In this document: one piece after another, positions 1 through 7,917 of the stretch
Layout: each line of letters opens with the position of its first letter
Numbering within the stretch: the stretch's first letter is position 1
Source: Fictibacillus phosphorivorans
GTDB lineage: Bacteria > Bacillota > Bacilli > Bacillales > Fictibacillaceae
DNA: 64,000 nucleotides
NCBI RefSeq assembly: GCF_007673525.1
Contig: NZ_VDZU01000001.1
Location: 124,001 to 188,000 of the forward strand
Direction of reading: 5' to 3'
Notes under the pieces: model-generated
Seen by the model: only the letters and a program-made list of their open reading frames with translations
The model's database searches: none
Told to the model about the DNA's origin: nothing
Made by a program: the position numbers and the translations under genes

Positions 1-994
1 ATACAATATCGCTTGTCCGGAGTGTGGAAGCCATGACTTCACAAGCATCCGCCAGTTCAACCTAATGTTCAAAACACACCAAGGTGTAACGGAATCAAGT
101 TCAAACGAGATCTACATGCGTCCAGAAACAGCTCAAGGAATCTTCGTTAACTTTAAGAATGTTCAACGTACGATGCGTAAAAAATTACCGTTCGGTATCG
201 CGCAGATCGGTAAGAGTTTCCGTAACGAGATCACACCAGGTAACTTCACGTTCCGTACACGTGAGTTCGAACAGATGGAGCTTGAGTTCTTCTGTAAGCC
301 AGGAAGTGAGATCGAGTGGTTCAACTATTGGAAAGACACAGCTGAAAACTGGCTAAAATCATTGGGTATGACTTCAGAAAATCTTCGTCTTCGCGACCAT
401 AACGAAGATGAGCTTTCTCACTACTCAAATGCAACAACTGACTTTGAATACAAGTTCCCGTTCGGCTGGGGCGAGCTTTGGGGTGTAGCATCTCGTACAG
501 ACTTCGATTTGAAGCGTCACATGGAATTCTCAGGTGAAGACTTCAACTATATCGATCAAGAAACAAACGAGCGTTATGTTCCTTATTGCATCGAGCCTTC
601 TCTAGGTGCTGACCGCGTAACGTTGGCGTTCTTGATTGATGCGTATGAAGATGAGCAGCTTGAAGATGGTACTTCAAGAACAGTTATGCACCTGCACCCT
701 GCACTAGCTCCTTATAAAGCAGCGATCCTGCCACTATCTAAGAAGCTATCTAAGGAAGCAACAGAAGTGTTCAACGCACTTGCAAAAGACTTCAATGTGG
801 ACTATGACGAAACAGGATCGATCGGTAAACGTTACCGTCGTCAAGATGAAGTAGGAACACCTTTCTGTATCACGTATGACTTTGATTCCAAAGAAGACGG
901 CATGGTAACTGTACGTGACCGTGACACGATGGAGCAAACGCGTGTGAAGATTGCAGATCTTAAGAGCTTTATTGAGGAAAAAGTTCAGTTCTAA
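1..994 (+). CDS. glyQS: Glycyl-tRNA synthetase, single-chain type (5' end outside window)
   Basis: Charges tRNA-Gly in the cytosol; class II, alpha2 type. The frame is open from base 2, so the start lies left of the window and about 330 of the usual ~460 residues are seen. Visible in order: a zinc-binding CPEC motif at the very start, class II motif 2 (FRNEITP then [10 protein letters not shown]), motif 3 (EPSLGADR) and a C-terminal anticodon-binding domain beginning at [16 protein letters not shown]. subtilis uses the two-gene glyQ/glyS form instead, so this type marks another Bacillaceae lineage. A dispersed hairpin repeat and then a strong terminator follow. Any T-box leader would be off the window. 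Confidence 0.96.
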   Translation, partial: YNIACPECGSHDFTSIRQFNLMFKTHQGVTESSSNEIYMRPETAQGIFVNFKNVQRTMRKKLPFGIAQIGKSFRNEITPGNFTFRTREFEQMELEFFCKPGSEIEWFNYWKDTAENWLKSLGMTSENLRLRDHNEDELSHYSNATTDFEYKFPFGWGELWGVASRTDFDLKRHMEFSGEDFNYIDQETNERYVPYCIEPSLGADRVTLAFLIDAYEDEQLEDGTSRTVMHLHPALAPYKAAILPLSKKLSKEATEVFNALAKDFNVDYDETGSIGKRYRRQDEVGTPFCITYDFDSKEDGMVTVRDRDTMEQTRVKIADLKSFIEEKVQF

Positions 995-1018
995 TTATTC
1001 AGAGTTGCTTTTGTGAGT

Positions 1019-1149
1019 AGTTGATTTCCGTTCCAGGTGCTTCGCTTTCCGTGGGGCAGACGGTGAGCCACATTCGTACGTTTCACGTATAAGTGTCTCA
1101 CCTGACCGCCTGTCCCACAGGAGTCTCGCACCTTACACTCCAATCAACT
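1019..1149 (-). repeat. Dispersed hairpin repeat, copy 1 (variant a)
   Basis: About 130 bp with terminal inverted repeats AGTTGATT/AATCAACT and a long internal stem (arms GCGGG-A-CAGGC type against GCCTG-C-CCCGC type). Eight copies plus one fragment are seen in this window, all intergenic. Strand is given as minus because it reads opposite to copies 3, 4, 7 and 8. A flank of about 20 bp (attcagagttgctttt, from ~998) is also shared with other copies, so the element may be nearer 155 bp. It lies between the glyQS stop and the glyQS terminator, so it is probably transcribed in the 3' UTR. Confidence 0.9.
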
Positions 1150-1183
1150 ATTCAATGAAGGTTCAAGATCAGCAAGCTTAATA

Positions 1184-1226
1184 AGAAGCACACATTTGCG
1201 TCTTGCAGTGTGTGCTTCTGTTTTTT
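1184..1226 (+). terminator. Terminator of glyQS
   Basis: Eleven-base stem AGAAGCACACA / TGTGTGCTTCT with a 14-base loop followed by seven bases of mainly T. Confidence 0.9.
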
Positions 1227-1299
1227 CACGGGAGTTTATTCTACAATAGAGTATGAGAGATTAATTCATAGCCCTCGGGCTTTTATTGGAGGTATATAC

Positions 1300-2409
1300 A
1301 TGAACGAAGGACGTATTCAAAAGGTACAGAACTGGTTAAAGCAAGAAGGGCATACTTTCGCGTTCATTCACACGACAGCAAACGTGTTCTATCTATCAGG
1401 ATTGTATTCGGATCCGCATGAACGTGTGTTAGGTGTGGCTGTACTTGCAGAAGGAGAGCCATTCATGATCTGTCCAGGCATGGAGCGTTCGCAAGCTAAA
1501 GACGCAGGCTGGACGTATGAGATTGTTGGTTACAGCGATTCTGAAGATCCTTGGACGAAGGTACAGGAAGCTTTGGCTAGCCGCGGGGTGACTGAAGCAT
1601 CATCGATTGCCGTTGAAAAAGAAACACTTCCATACGCGCGTGGCGAAAAGCTACTTGGTATGTTTGATGGTGCGAGCTTGGTCGGCGCTGAAGAACTAAT
1701 GAACGAGCTTCGTCTCATAAAAGAAGAGAGCGAGCTTAAAACGTTGCGTGAAGCGGCAAGACTAGCGGATTACGGCGTTGAAGTTGGAGTTGCGGCACTT
1801 CGTGAGGGTGTAACAGAGATGGAAGTACTCGCGAAGATCGAATACGAACTGAAGCAAAAAGGCATTAGCGCAATGTCGTTTTCTACAATGGTGTTATTCG
1901 GTGAAAAAGCTGGACAGCCTCATGGGAAGCCAGGCTTGAGAAAGCTACAGCACGGCGATTTTGTTTTATTCGACCTTGGTGTAGTCCTTGACGGTTATTG
2001 TTCTGACATCACGCGTACTGTAGCGTTTGGCGATTTGGACGAAAAGCGTCGCGAGATTTATGATACTGTGCTGCAGGCACAATTGAAGGCGTTAGAAGCT
2101 TCTAAGCCAGGAACGCGCATCGGTGACATTGACTTGATCGCACGCAATCACATTGCGGAAGCAGGATACGGAGATCACTTCCCGCACCGCATCGGACACG
2201 GCCTTGGGATCGATGTTCATGAATTCCCGTCCATGAGTGACAACAACGATGGCGTGCTTCGTGAAGGAATGACATATACGATCGAACCAGGCATCTATAT
2301 TGATGATGTTGGCGGTGTACGTATTGAGGATGACGTCTATGTAACGGCAGATGGACACGAAACATTGACGAAATACCCGAAAGAGTTGCAGATTATCAAG
2401 TATAAGTAG
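1300..2409 (+). CDS. M24 metallopeptidase, Xaa-Pro dipeptidase/aminopeptidase P family
   Basis: Cleaves Xaa-Pro bonds of short peptides, probably in the cytosol (no signal peptide). 369 residues. An N-terminal creatinase-like domain (to ~125) is followed by the pita-bread catalytic domain with all five metal ligands in order: Asp in FDLGV, Asp in CSDITRT, His in GHGLGID, Glu in TIEPGIY and Glu in VRIEDDVYV. The start is the ATG at 1300 behind TTGGAGGT at 1287-1294; the frame is open upstream to 1210 but without a ribosome site. A possible -10 (TACAAT, ~1242) precedes it. It is transcribed alone, with its own terminator. Closest named relatives would be YkvY/YqhT types; I do not separate them. 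Confidence 0.9.
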   Translation: MNEGRIQKVQNWLKQEGHTFAFIHTTANVFYLSGLYSDPHERVLGVAVLAEGEPFMICPGMERSQAKDAGWTYEIVGYSDSEDPWTKVQEALASRGVTEASSIAVEKETLPYARGEKLLGMFDGASLVGAEELMNELRLIKEESELKTLREAARLADYGVEVGVAALREGVTEMEVLAKIEYELKQKGISAMSFSTMVLFGEKAGQPHGKPGLRKLQHGDFVLFDLGVVLDGYCSDITRTVAFGDLDEKRREIYDTVLQAQLKALEASKPGTRIGDIDLIARNHIAEAGYGDHFPHRIGHGLGIDVHEFPSMSDNNDGVLREGMTYTIEPGIYIDDVGGVRIEDDVYVTADGHETLTKYPKELQIIKYK

Positions 2410-2419
2410 ATAAATAATG

Positions 2420-2456
2420 AAGGATGGCACTTGTGGGGGCCATCCTTTTCTATTTT
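2420..2456 (+). terminator. Terminator of the M24 peptidase gene
   Basis: Stem AAGGATGGC / GCCATCCTT followed by a T-rich run. Confidence 0.88.
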
Positions 2457-2507
2457 ACGGGCGAAGAGAGTAGTGAGATAGTCACTTTAGTAGATGCTTA
2501 GAGGTGC

Positions 2508-2606
2508 AATCCACAAGTTTTGCCTTTGAATCCACGAAAAATGACGTTCAATCCACGAGTTTTGTCCTTCAATCCACAAATTTGAGGAGAATATCCACGA
2601 GTCTAC
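2508..2606 (+). repeat. 21-bp-period array A (core AATCCACRARTTT)
   Basis: The word TCCAC starts at 2510, 2531, 2552, 2573 and 2594, exactly every 21 bases. About 12 bases per unit are conserved (AATCCACGARTTT) and the rest vary. The array sits between two convergent genes, beyond the terminator at 2420-2456. A conserved word TCGACA follows at 2622. Arrays B and C carry the same core on the other strand. Confidence 0.92.
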
Positions 2607-2647
2607 AAACCTAGACAATTATCGACAGATTGATAGCCTTATTTTCT

Positions 2648-3124
2648 TTAAGTTTTCAGTAGTGAAACCTCAACCTGTTTGTTTTTATGATCATCCCACA
2701 CTCTTTGAATCTCAAAAGTACCTTCCTCAAAGAACAACGGAAACCTTTCTTTGAACCATTCTTGCATCGGAAGATCTAATGCTTCATTTATCGAGACCCA
2801 AACCAATTCGCCTTCAGGTGGATCTAACAAAATTTCACCTTTAAAAGTATTCGTCCAATAGTTGAACACCATGTATCTCACATTCTTATGAGGATTTACA
2901 TACTCATCGATTCCTTTGAATACTAAATTCGAGACACGTAATCCTGTTTCTTCCTCAACTTCTCGACAAGCACCATCCACTAAGCTTTCAGGAAAATCAA
3001 TTTTACCTCCAGGAGCTAAAAAGCCTGGGAAGCCAAGGCTGTCTGGCCGCTTAATCAACAGCACTTTATCTCCGTTTTGAACCATGCACATCGTATAAAG
3101 TCGGTGCTCAATAGAAATCGTCAC
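2648..3124 (-). CDS. Nudix hydrolase, MutT/8-oxo-dGTPase-like
   Basis: Hydrolyses a nucleoside diphosphate linked to another moiety; the exact substrate cannot be read from sequence. 158 residues, a typical Nudix length. The Nudix box is perfect: Gly40, Glu46, Arg54-Glu55, Glu58-Glu59, Gly61. Start is GTG at 3124 with TTGGAGG eight bases upstream. It is divergent from the TetR gene at 3219, and the intergenic space holds the TetR operator, so its promoter may lie close to that site. The PDSLGFPGFLAPGGKID stretch resembles MutX/YtkD-like proteins that clean oxidised dGTP, but this is inference. Confidence 0.85.
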   Translation of the reverse strand: MTISIEHRLYTMCMVQNGDKVLLIKRPDSLGFPGFLAPGGKIDFPESLVDGACREVEEETGLRVSNLVFKGIDEYVNPHKNVRYMVFNYWTNTFKGEILLDPPEGELVWVSINEALDLPMQEWFKERFPLFFEEGTFEIQRVWDDHKNKQVEVSLLKT

Positions 3125-3146
3125 AAGTCATCCTCCAAAAAAACAT

Positions 3147-3196
3147 TTTACTTATTTTAACATACACTTTATAATAATGATTGATTAACCAATCAT
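3147..3196 (+). promoter_or_regulatory. tetR promoter and palindromic operator 1
   Basis: Promoter TTTACT (3147-3152), 17-base spacer, TATAAT (3170-3175). Immediately downstream lies a 20-bp near-palindrome at 3177-3196 with half-sites ATGATTG and CAATCAT. The same palindrome, in perfect form, recurs at 3852-3871 in front of the MFS gene, so the TetR protein probably represses both itself and the transporter. Confidence 0.8.
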
Positions 3197-3218
3197 CCAT
3201 GAAAAGGAGATTATTCAA

Positions 3219-3821
3219 TTGCCTTTATCACATAAACAACTGAAAGCGATGGAACAGAAGCGTGAAAAGATTTTAGAGCAGGCGATCCTGTTGTTTGCAG
3301 AGCAGGGGTATGAGAGCACGACTATTGCGAAGGTAGCAAAAGCTGCAGGAGTTAGTTTTGGGAGTGTATTTACATACTTTGAAAACAAGGACCAGCTTTT
3401 TTTCCATGCTGTAACAGAGCCTTTAGAAAAACAATATAGAGAAGCGATGTTAGATTTTAATCCGGAAGCTGAAGATCTTTTGACCGAGATTAAGAGCATG
3501 ATAGATAAACATATTACTATCTTCATCGAGATGCGTACATATCTGCAGCTGGTCGTGCAAGTGATCGGACAGCATACGAAGTTTCCTGAACCATTTAAAG
3601 TTCTGGACGAATTTAGTCTGGAGTTTATTTCAAAACTTCAAGAGATTATACGAAATGGTCAAAAAAGCGGAGTTCTAGAAGAATCTGATGAAGACTTAAC
3701 AGCAACAGCATATCTCGGCTTTCTATTAGGAATTCGATTAACGTTTACTGACTATGCGGTATCACGGGTTAGAGAAAAGTTTAAGATTCCAGCATTTCAA
3801 CTGTTATATCCGAAACGCTAA
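3219..3821 (+). CDS. TetR/AcrR family transcriptional repressor
   Basis: 200 residues. The N-terminal DNA-binding domain is clear: KREKILEQAILLFAEQGYESTT, then the recognition-helix region VAKAAGVSFGSVFTYFENKDQLF (about residues 35-60). The C-terminal ligand domain is unlike any I can name. The start is TTG at 3219 with AAAGGAGA about ten bases upstream. It probably binds the two ATGATTG...CAATCAT palindromes (3177-3196 and 3852-3871) and controls the MFS exporter that follows 66 bp downstream. The inducer is unknown; a toxic compound exported by the pump is the usual arrangement. Confidence 0.92.
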   Translation: MPLSHKQLKAMEQKREKILEQAILLFAEQGYESTTIAKVAKAAGVSFGSVFTYFENKDQLFFHAVTEPLEKQYREAMLDFNPEAEDLLTEIKSMIDKHITIFIEMRTYLQLVVQVIGQHTKFPEPFKVLDEFSLEFISKLQEIIRNGQKSGVLEESDEDLTATAYLGFLLGIRLTFTDYAVSRVREKFKIPAFQLLYPKR

Positions 3822-3851
3822 AACGTGTTTCGGTTACTTTTTATCTTAATA

Positions 3852-3871
3852 ATGATTGATTAATCAATCAT
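3852..3871 (+). promoter_or_regulatory. Palindromic TetR operator 2, upstream of the MFS gene
   Basis: Perfect 20-bp palindrome (half ATGATTGATT and its complement) 16 bp ahead of the MFS start and just before its AAAGGAGAG ribosome site. It matches operator 1 at 18 of 20 positions. Confidence 0.8.
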
Positions 3872-3887
3872 AAAAGGAGAGATAAAC

Positions 3888-5150
3888 ATGAATTTCTTTT
3901 CGTTTCATCGCAACATCCAGCTAAGGTTAGTGCTGCAATTTATTACGACTTTTGCTTCTTCAGCAGTTATCCCGTTTCTAGCTATCTTTTTTTCTGATCA
4001 GGTAGGGGCGGTTTCAACAGGTTTGATGTATATCGGTGTTATTCTATCTGGAATAACGGGAGCGTTACTTGGCGGGAGGCGTTCGGATCAATTCGGTAGA
4101 AAGAGAATTATTTTACTAAGTGAGAGCATGATCGGTCTTGGTTACTTGATTGCTGGAGCTCTCAATCTGATCTTTCCTCTTTCTCCATATATAAACTTTG
4201 TACTGTTCATCGTTATTCTCTTTTTTACAGGTATGGCTGGACCTGCTTATGGCGCGATCATTATTGATTCAAGTACGAAGGAAAACAGAAAAGCTATTTA
4301 TACGATCTCCTATTGGCTTGGGAATTTGGCGGTTGCTGCAGGAGGAATAACAGGGGCTATACTTTTTAAAACCTATCCATATGAGTTGTTCTTAGGAATC
4401 GCGTTGGTTACCTTTTTCACATGGATGGTGACTTGGTTATGGCTTGAAGATGTAAGGCTGCCGAGCGCTGTGACTCAGGATATCAACGTAACAAAAAGTT
4501 TTCAGGGAAGCTATAAAGAGATTTTTTTGAACCGAAAATTTATCCTATTTACGGTAGCAGGGTTGTTTCTTATTTCACTAGAAGAAAGTCTGACTACGTA
4601 TATCGGTATAAAACTTGTAAGCGATATGAAGGACCCGGTAGAGTTACTGCCTTCCACATCATTATTTGAAGTAGATGGATTTCAGTTGATCGGTTTACTG
4701 AAAGCAGAGAACACCATCTTAGTCGTCGTATTAAGTCTTGTTATAGCCACCATGTTTAAGCGTTTCAAAGATCGATCCTTAATGCTCGGAGGAGGGTTCG
4801 CCTACGCTTTAGGTTTTGTTGTAATTAGCTATAGTACGATACCTATTGTTTTAATCATAGCTATGTTTATTGCGTCTGTTGGTGAACTGATTCATATTCC
4901 AGCAAAGCAAGCTTATGTGGCATCAATCATACCTGATGATGCTAGAGGCTCGTACATGGCAATATACGGCTTGTCGTTTCACCTGTCTGGCTTGATTGCC
5001 GCACTATTCGTCATGCTGAGCGAGATCCTCTCAGCAAATATGATTACCTTGCTTTTTAGTTTGATGGGTCTTACAAGTTTGTTCATTTACCACATTTTAT
5101 TTCAATCTGAAGAGTCAGCAGAAGCTATGGTCGTTAAAACCACAGCATAA
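3888..5150 (+). CDS. MFS transporter, probable drug/toxicant exporter
   Basis: 420 residues, about 12 membrane segments. MFS motif A is visible in the first cytoplasmic loop (GGRRSDQFGRKR, residues ~63-74). A long hydrophilic stretch (about 190-215) separates the two six-helix halves. Start ATG with GGAGAG nine bases upstream. It lies directly behind the tetR gene and an exact copy of its operator, so expression is probably induced when a ligand releases TetR. Substrate unknown. A terminator shared with the convergent trhA-like gene closes the unit. Confidence 0.9.
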   Translation: MNFFSFHRNIQLRLVLQFITTFASSAVIPFLAIFFSDQVGAVSTGLMYIGVILSGITGALLGGRRSDQFGRKRIILLSESMIGLGYLIAGALNLIFPLSPYINFVLFIVILFFTGMAGPAYGAIIIDSSTKENRKAIYTISYWLGNLAVAAGGITGAILFKTYPYELFLGIALVTFFTWMVTWLWLEDVRLPSAVTQDINVTKSFQGSYKEIFLNRKFILFTVAGLFLISLEESLTTYIGIKLVSDMKDPVELLPSTSLFEVDGFQLIGLLKAENTILVVVLSLVIATMFKRFKDRSLMLGGGFAYALGFVVISYSTIPIVLIIAMFIASVGELIHIPAKQAYVASIIPDDARGSYMAIYGLSFHLSGLIAALFVMLSEILSANMITLLFSLMGLTSLFIYHILFQSEESAEAMVVKTTA

Positions 5151-5182
5151 AAAAGAAGCAGAACATTTTCTGCTTCTTTCAA
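5150..5182. terminator. Bidirectional terminator between MFS and trhA-like genes
   Basis: Stem AAGAAGCAGAA / TTCTGCTTCTT with A-rich and T-rich flanks on both sides. Confidence 0.85.
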
Positions 5183-5191
5183 AAAAAAATT

Positions 5192-5830
5192 TTAGTTAGG
5201 CAACACATAAAACATCATAAGAAAATGCATTACACTGCCGGCTAGAACAAACAAATGCCAGACGGCGTGGTGGAACGGAAAGCTGCGCCATACATAAAAG
5301 ATGCTGCCGAGCGTGTAGATGATTCCGCCTGCAACTAAGAGCTGAATGCCTGCTGGTGGCATGTTTGCTGAAATATCTTGAAAGGCAAATGTGATCAGCC
5401 ATCCCATCGCGACATAACCCAATGTTGATAGCACAACGAATTTTTTCGTAAAAAAGACTTTGAACACGACACCAAAGATCGCGAGTCCCCAAACGACTCC
5501 AAATAATGTCCATCCCAGTGCTCCGCCTACAACGATCAGCACGATTGGGGTGTACGTTCCTGCAATAAAGAGATAGATGGCCGCGTGGTCCATGATCTCA
5601 AATAAATCCTTAACCCGACCTTTAGGAAAAGCGTGTACGAGGGTTGAAGCTGAATAGAGCGTCAGCATCGTGCCTCCGAATACGGCGAAGCTAACAATAT
5701 GAACCGCTGTTCCTTTCCATACGGCAAACACGAGCAGAATGGAAGTAACCGCTACACTTAGAAGGACACCGAGTCCGTGTGTGATGGCATTTGCTATCTC
5801 TTCGCGTTTTGAAAATACATGTGTACTCAT
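5192..5830 (-). CDS. Hemolysin III / TrhA family membrane protein (YplQ/YqfA-like)
   Basis: 212 residues, seven membrane segments, PAQR-like superfamily. Family motifs are all present: ITHGLG near the N-terminus, TLVHAFP, IMDHAAIYLFIAGTYTP, and HHAVWHLFVLAGSVMHF at the end, which supply the three-histidine metal site. E. coli TrhA affects membrane-energy state and fluidity; haemolysis in the family name is historical. The ATG at 5830 is preferred because AAGGAAGGTG sits eight bases upstream; the GTG at 5839 lies inside that ribosome site. Monocistronic and convergent with the MFS gene. Confidence 0.9.
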   Translation of the reverse strand: MSTHVFSKREEIANAITHGLGVLLSVAVTSILLVFAVWKGTAVHIVSFAVFGGTMLTLYSASTLVHAFPKGRVKDLFEIMDHAAIYLFIAGTYTPIVLIVVGGALGWTLFGVVWGLAIFGVVFKVFFTKKFVVLSTLGYVAMGWLITFAFQDISANMPPAGIQLLVAGGIIYTLGSIFYVWRSFPFHHAVWHLFVLAGSVMHFLMMFYVLPN

Positions 5831-5933
5831 TTCGTTCACCTTCCTTTACGTTATGGTCAGTATATCAGAAAATGGCATCCTTTAACCAATTAAAGAGCAT
5901 AAAAATAGCAAATTCATTGAGGGTCTTGAGAGT

Positions 5934-6063
5934 AGTTGATTTCCGCTCCAGGTTGCGCGCTTTCCATGGGGCGATCGGTGAGCCCCTTGCCGCTTTGCGC
6001 CGTTAAGGGTCTCACCTGACCGCTCGTCCCATAGGAGTCGGCAACCTTCCGCTACAATCAACT
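5934..6063 (-). repeat. Dispersed hairpin repeat, copy 2 (variant b)
   Basis: Same ends (AGTTGATT/AATCAACT) as copy 1 but variant b: the stem reads GGTTGC/GCAACC where variant a has GGTGC/GCACC, and CGAGC/GATCG where a has CAGGC/GCCTG. The loop carries GGCGCAAAGCGGCAA instead of the AAACGTACGAATG of variant a. Closest to copy 8. Confidence 0.88.
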
Positions 6064-6202
6064 TGCATAGGATGAGACAATGATAGATCACCAATGTTGT
6101 TTAGGCTGAAAGCAAGTACTTTGGAAATGGACATCAATTTCTTTTAAGAAGGCTTTTTTAAAAGATTATTGCTATTGAGTATTTCTTACTTCCTTCTTCG
6201 AC

Positions 6203-6332
6203 TATTGATTGTAGTGAAAGATGCGAGACTCCTGCGGGACATGTAGGCAAGTGAGACACTTATACGTGAAACGTACGAATGTGGCTCACCGTCTGCCCCG
6301 CGGAAAGCGAGTATCTGCAACGGAAATCAACT
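6203..6332 (+). repeat. Dispersed hairpin repeat, copy 3 (variant a)
   Basis: Variant a, opposite in orientation to copy 2, which is 140 bp to the left. The shared 3' flank (ctttcaaagcaacaatgaata) continues to about 6355. Together copies 2 and 3 fill most of the 650-bp gap 5831-6480; I see no gene there, and the short ORFs that cross it are chance readings of the repeats. Confidence 0.88.
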
Positions 6333-6480
6333 ACTTTCAAAGCAACAATGAATACACATTGATTACACAATGGATATCAAAACTACTCTAAGAATAAATT
6401 TCTAAAAAGAAGGAATCTTTCTCGAAAGTGAGGAAATAGATAAGATTACAGACTTAATAGATAAAGAGAGGGTCACGATC

Positions 6481-7353
6481 ATGGAGGTAACTCGGTATTC
6501 ATCTATACGAGCTTTTTATAGGGAAGTAGAAGAATTCCTGCTGTGTCAGGAAGATCGCGCAGGGATCATGCTTGGCAACTGTCTGCGTTTTCAAGACAAA
6601 GAATGGGAGGGCGAGCAGCCTTTTCTCGCTACCGTAAAACAAAATGGAAAGATCATGTTATCAGCGATGCTCATCCCACCTTATGCCTTGTTACTTTTAG
6701 AAAAAGAGGAAACAGAGGGTGTTGCAGCTGTGCCTTTTTTGGTTCGTAATTTAATCGAAGAAGATTACTATATACAAAAAGTAATGTCGCCGAAAGCTGT
6801 TGGAAAGGCGTTTGCAGAGAAGTGGACGACCGCTCATCATCTAGAAGAGAAATTGCTGATGGATCTGCGTCTCTATACACTGCCTTCTGTTATCCAGCCT
6901 GCAGCCCGACCGGGAAGATTAAGAATGGCGACAAAAGCAGACTTAGCTTTCTTGCCTCGTTGGATCGTAGAGATGACAGAAGAAACGAAGCAAATCATGA
7001 CGATGGCTGAAGCTGAAGAGTATGCAAAAGTGCGTGTGGAAAACAAGTTTCTTTTTATATGGGAAGAGGATGGGAAGCCGGTTTCGATGGCAGCTAAGAC
7101 GAGGCCGAATATTAAAGGTGTTTCGATCAATTTGGTTTATACACCTAAGAATCTTAGAGGTAAAGGATATGCGAGTGCTTGTGTTGCTGCACTAAGCGAT
7201 TATCTGTTGAGTGAAGGATTCACATTCTGCACCCTTTACACAGACCTCTCAAATCCTACTTCAAATAAAATCTATCAAAATATCGGTTATGAACCGGTGT
7301 GCGATTATATTGAACTGAAATTTAACGAAAAAAGAACAGAGCGACCGGCGTGA
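6481..7353 (+). CDS. GNAT family N-acetyltransferase
   Basis: 290 residues. The C-terminal half carries a GNAT fold: acetyl-CoA loop NLRGKGYASACVAAL (about 223-237) and the closing NKIYQNIGYEPVCDYIEL. The N-terminal ~130 residues are a variable domain I do not recognise. Start ATG with GAGAGGGT upstream at the usual distance. The gene ends immediately against the convergent Nudix gene: its TGA (7351-7353) touches the Nudix stop codon. The acetyl acceptor is unknown. Confidence 0.85.
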   Translation: MEVTRYSSIRAFYREVEEFLLCQEDRAGIMLGNCLRFQDKEWEGEQPFLATVKQNGKIMLSAMLIPPYALLLLEKEETEGVAAVPFLVRNLIEEDYYIQKVMSPKAVGKAFAEKWTTAHHLEEKLLMDLRLYTLPSVIQPAARPGRLRMATKADLAFLPRWIVEMTEETKQIMTMAEAEEYAKVRVENKFLFIWEEDGKPVSMAAKTRPNIKGVSINLVYTPKNLRGKGYASACVAALSDYLLSEGFTFCTLYTDLSNPTSNKIYQNIGYEPVCDYIELKFNEKRTERPA

Positions 7354-7373
7354 TTACCGGTAAGCTTTGTTCT
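7326..7373 (-). terminator. Terminator spanning the ends of two convergent genes
   Basis: Interrupted stem AGAACA.AGC..CCGG / CCGG..GCT.TGTTCT that covers the last codons of both the GNAT and Nudix genes. Read on the minus strand it is followed by TTTTTT, so it mainly stops the Nudix transcript. Confidence 0.65.
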
Positions 7374-7821
7374 GATTCTTCATCTCTATATAGTTCGTTA
7401 TGTATTTTCGTGCACCACCTAAAGTTTCTTTAGGAAGCTGATCATATTTAAAATATTGAAAATCATATGATTCATTAAGATCAATCGTTAGTTCGCCACT
7501 TACAGAATGAGCCATATACACAGCGGTCACGACATACAGTTCATCACCGTTTGCATTCTTTATATAGTGATCTTGACCAGAATAGACATGAAGCTGGGTC
7601 AAGCCTTCAACATCAAGTCCTGTTTCTTCTTTCACTTCACGAATCGCCGTTTCTTCAAAACTTTCACCAAGTTCCATCAGACCACCGGGCAGTCCCCAAC
7701 CGCCATCGGTACGGTGCTGTAATAAAATTTCATCCTTTTCGTTCACAATAATAACAACAGAGCCAGGTAAGATGAGTGGTGCGGTTCCTACATATTTCCG
7801 AAGATCTTCATAGTAAGCCAT
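7354..7821 (-). CDS. Nudix hydrolase
   Basis: 155 residues. A perfect Nudix box: Gly47, Glu53, Arg61-Glu62, Glu65-Glu66, Gly68. The MAYYEDLRKYVG start followed by a PGSVVIIVNEKDEILLQHR strand matches a common Bacillus ADP-sugar/NTP Nudix group (YjhB-like); substrate not known. The ATG at 7821 is chosen because GGAAGGAG sits ten bases upstream; 13 more residues are open upstream without a ribosome site. Convergent and abutting with the GNAT gene. Confidence 0.85.
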   Translation of the reverse strand: MAYYEDLRKYVGTAPLILPGSVVIIVNEKDEILLQHRTDGGWGLPGGLMELGESFEETAIREVKEETGLDVEGLTQLHVYSGQDHYIKNANGDELYVVTAVYMAHSVSGELTIDLNESYDFQYFKYDQLPKETLGGARKYITNYIEMKNQNKAYR

Positions 7822-7917
7822 CAAATCGCTCCTTCCTAACCAACATTTTACAGAAAACATGTTAATAATTCATCTAAAAGTGGAACACTGAATAAAAAGA
7901 TCGAGGGGAGTTTTGGA

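Noticed and set aside
1270..1284. Tiny hairpin AGCC/GGCT plus TTTT just before the M24 peptidase ribosome site
   Set aside because: A four-base stem is too weak to call a terminator or regulator.
5791..6094. Short ORFs on both strands over repeat copy 2
   Set aside because: Chance frames in the repeat with no ribosome site.
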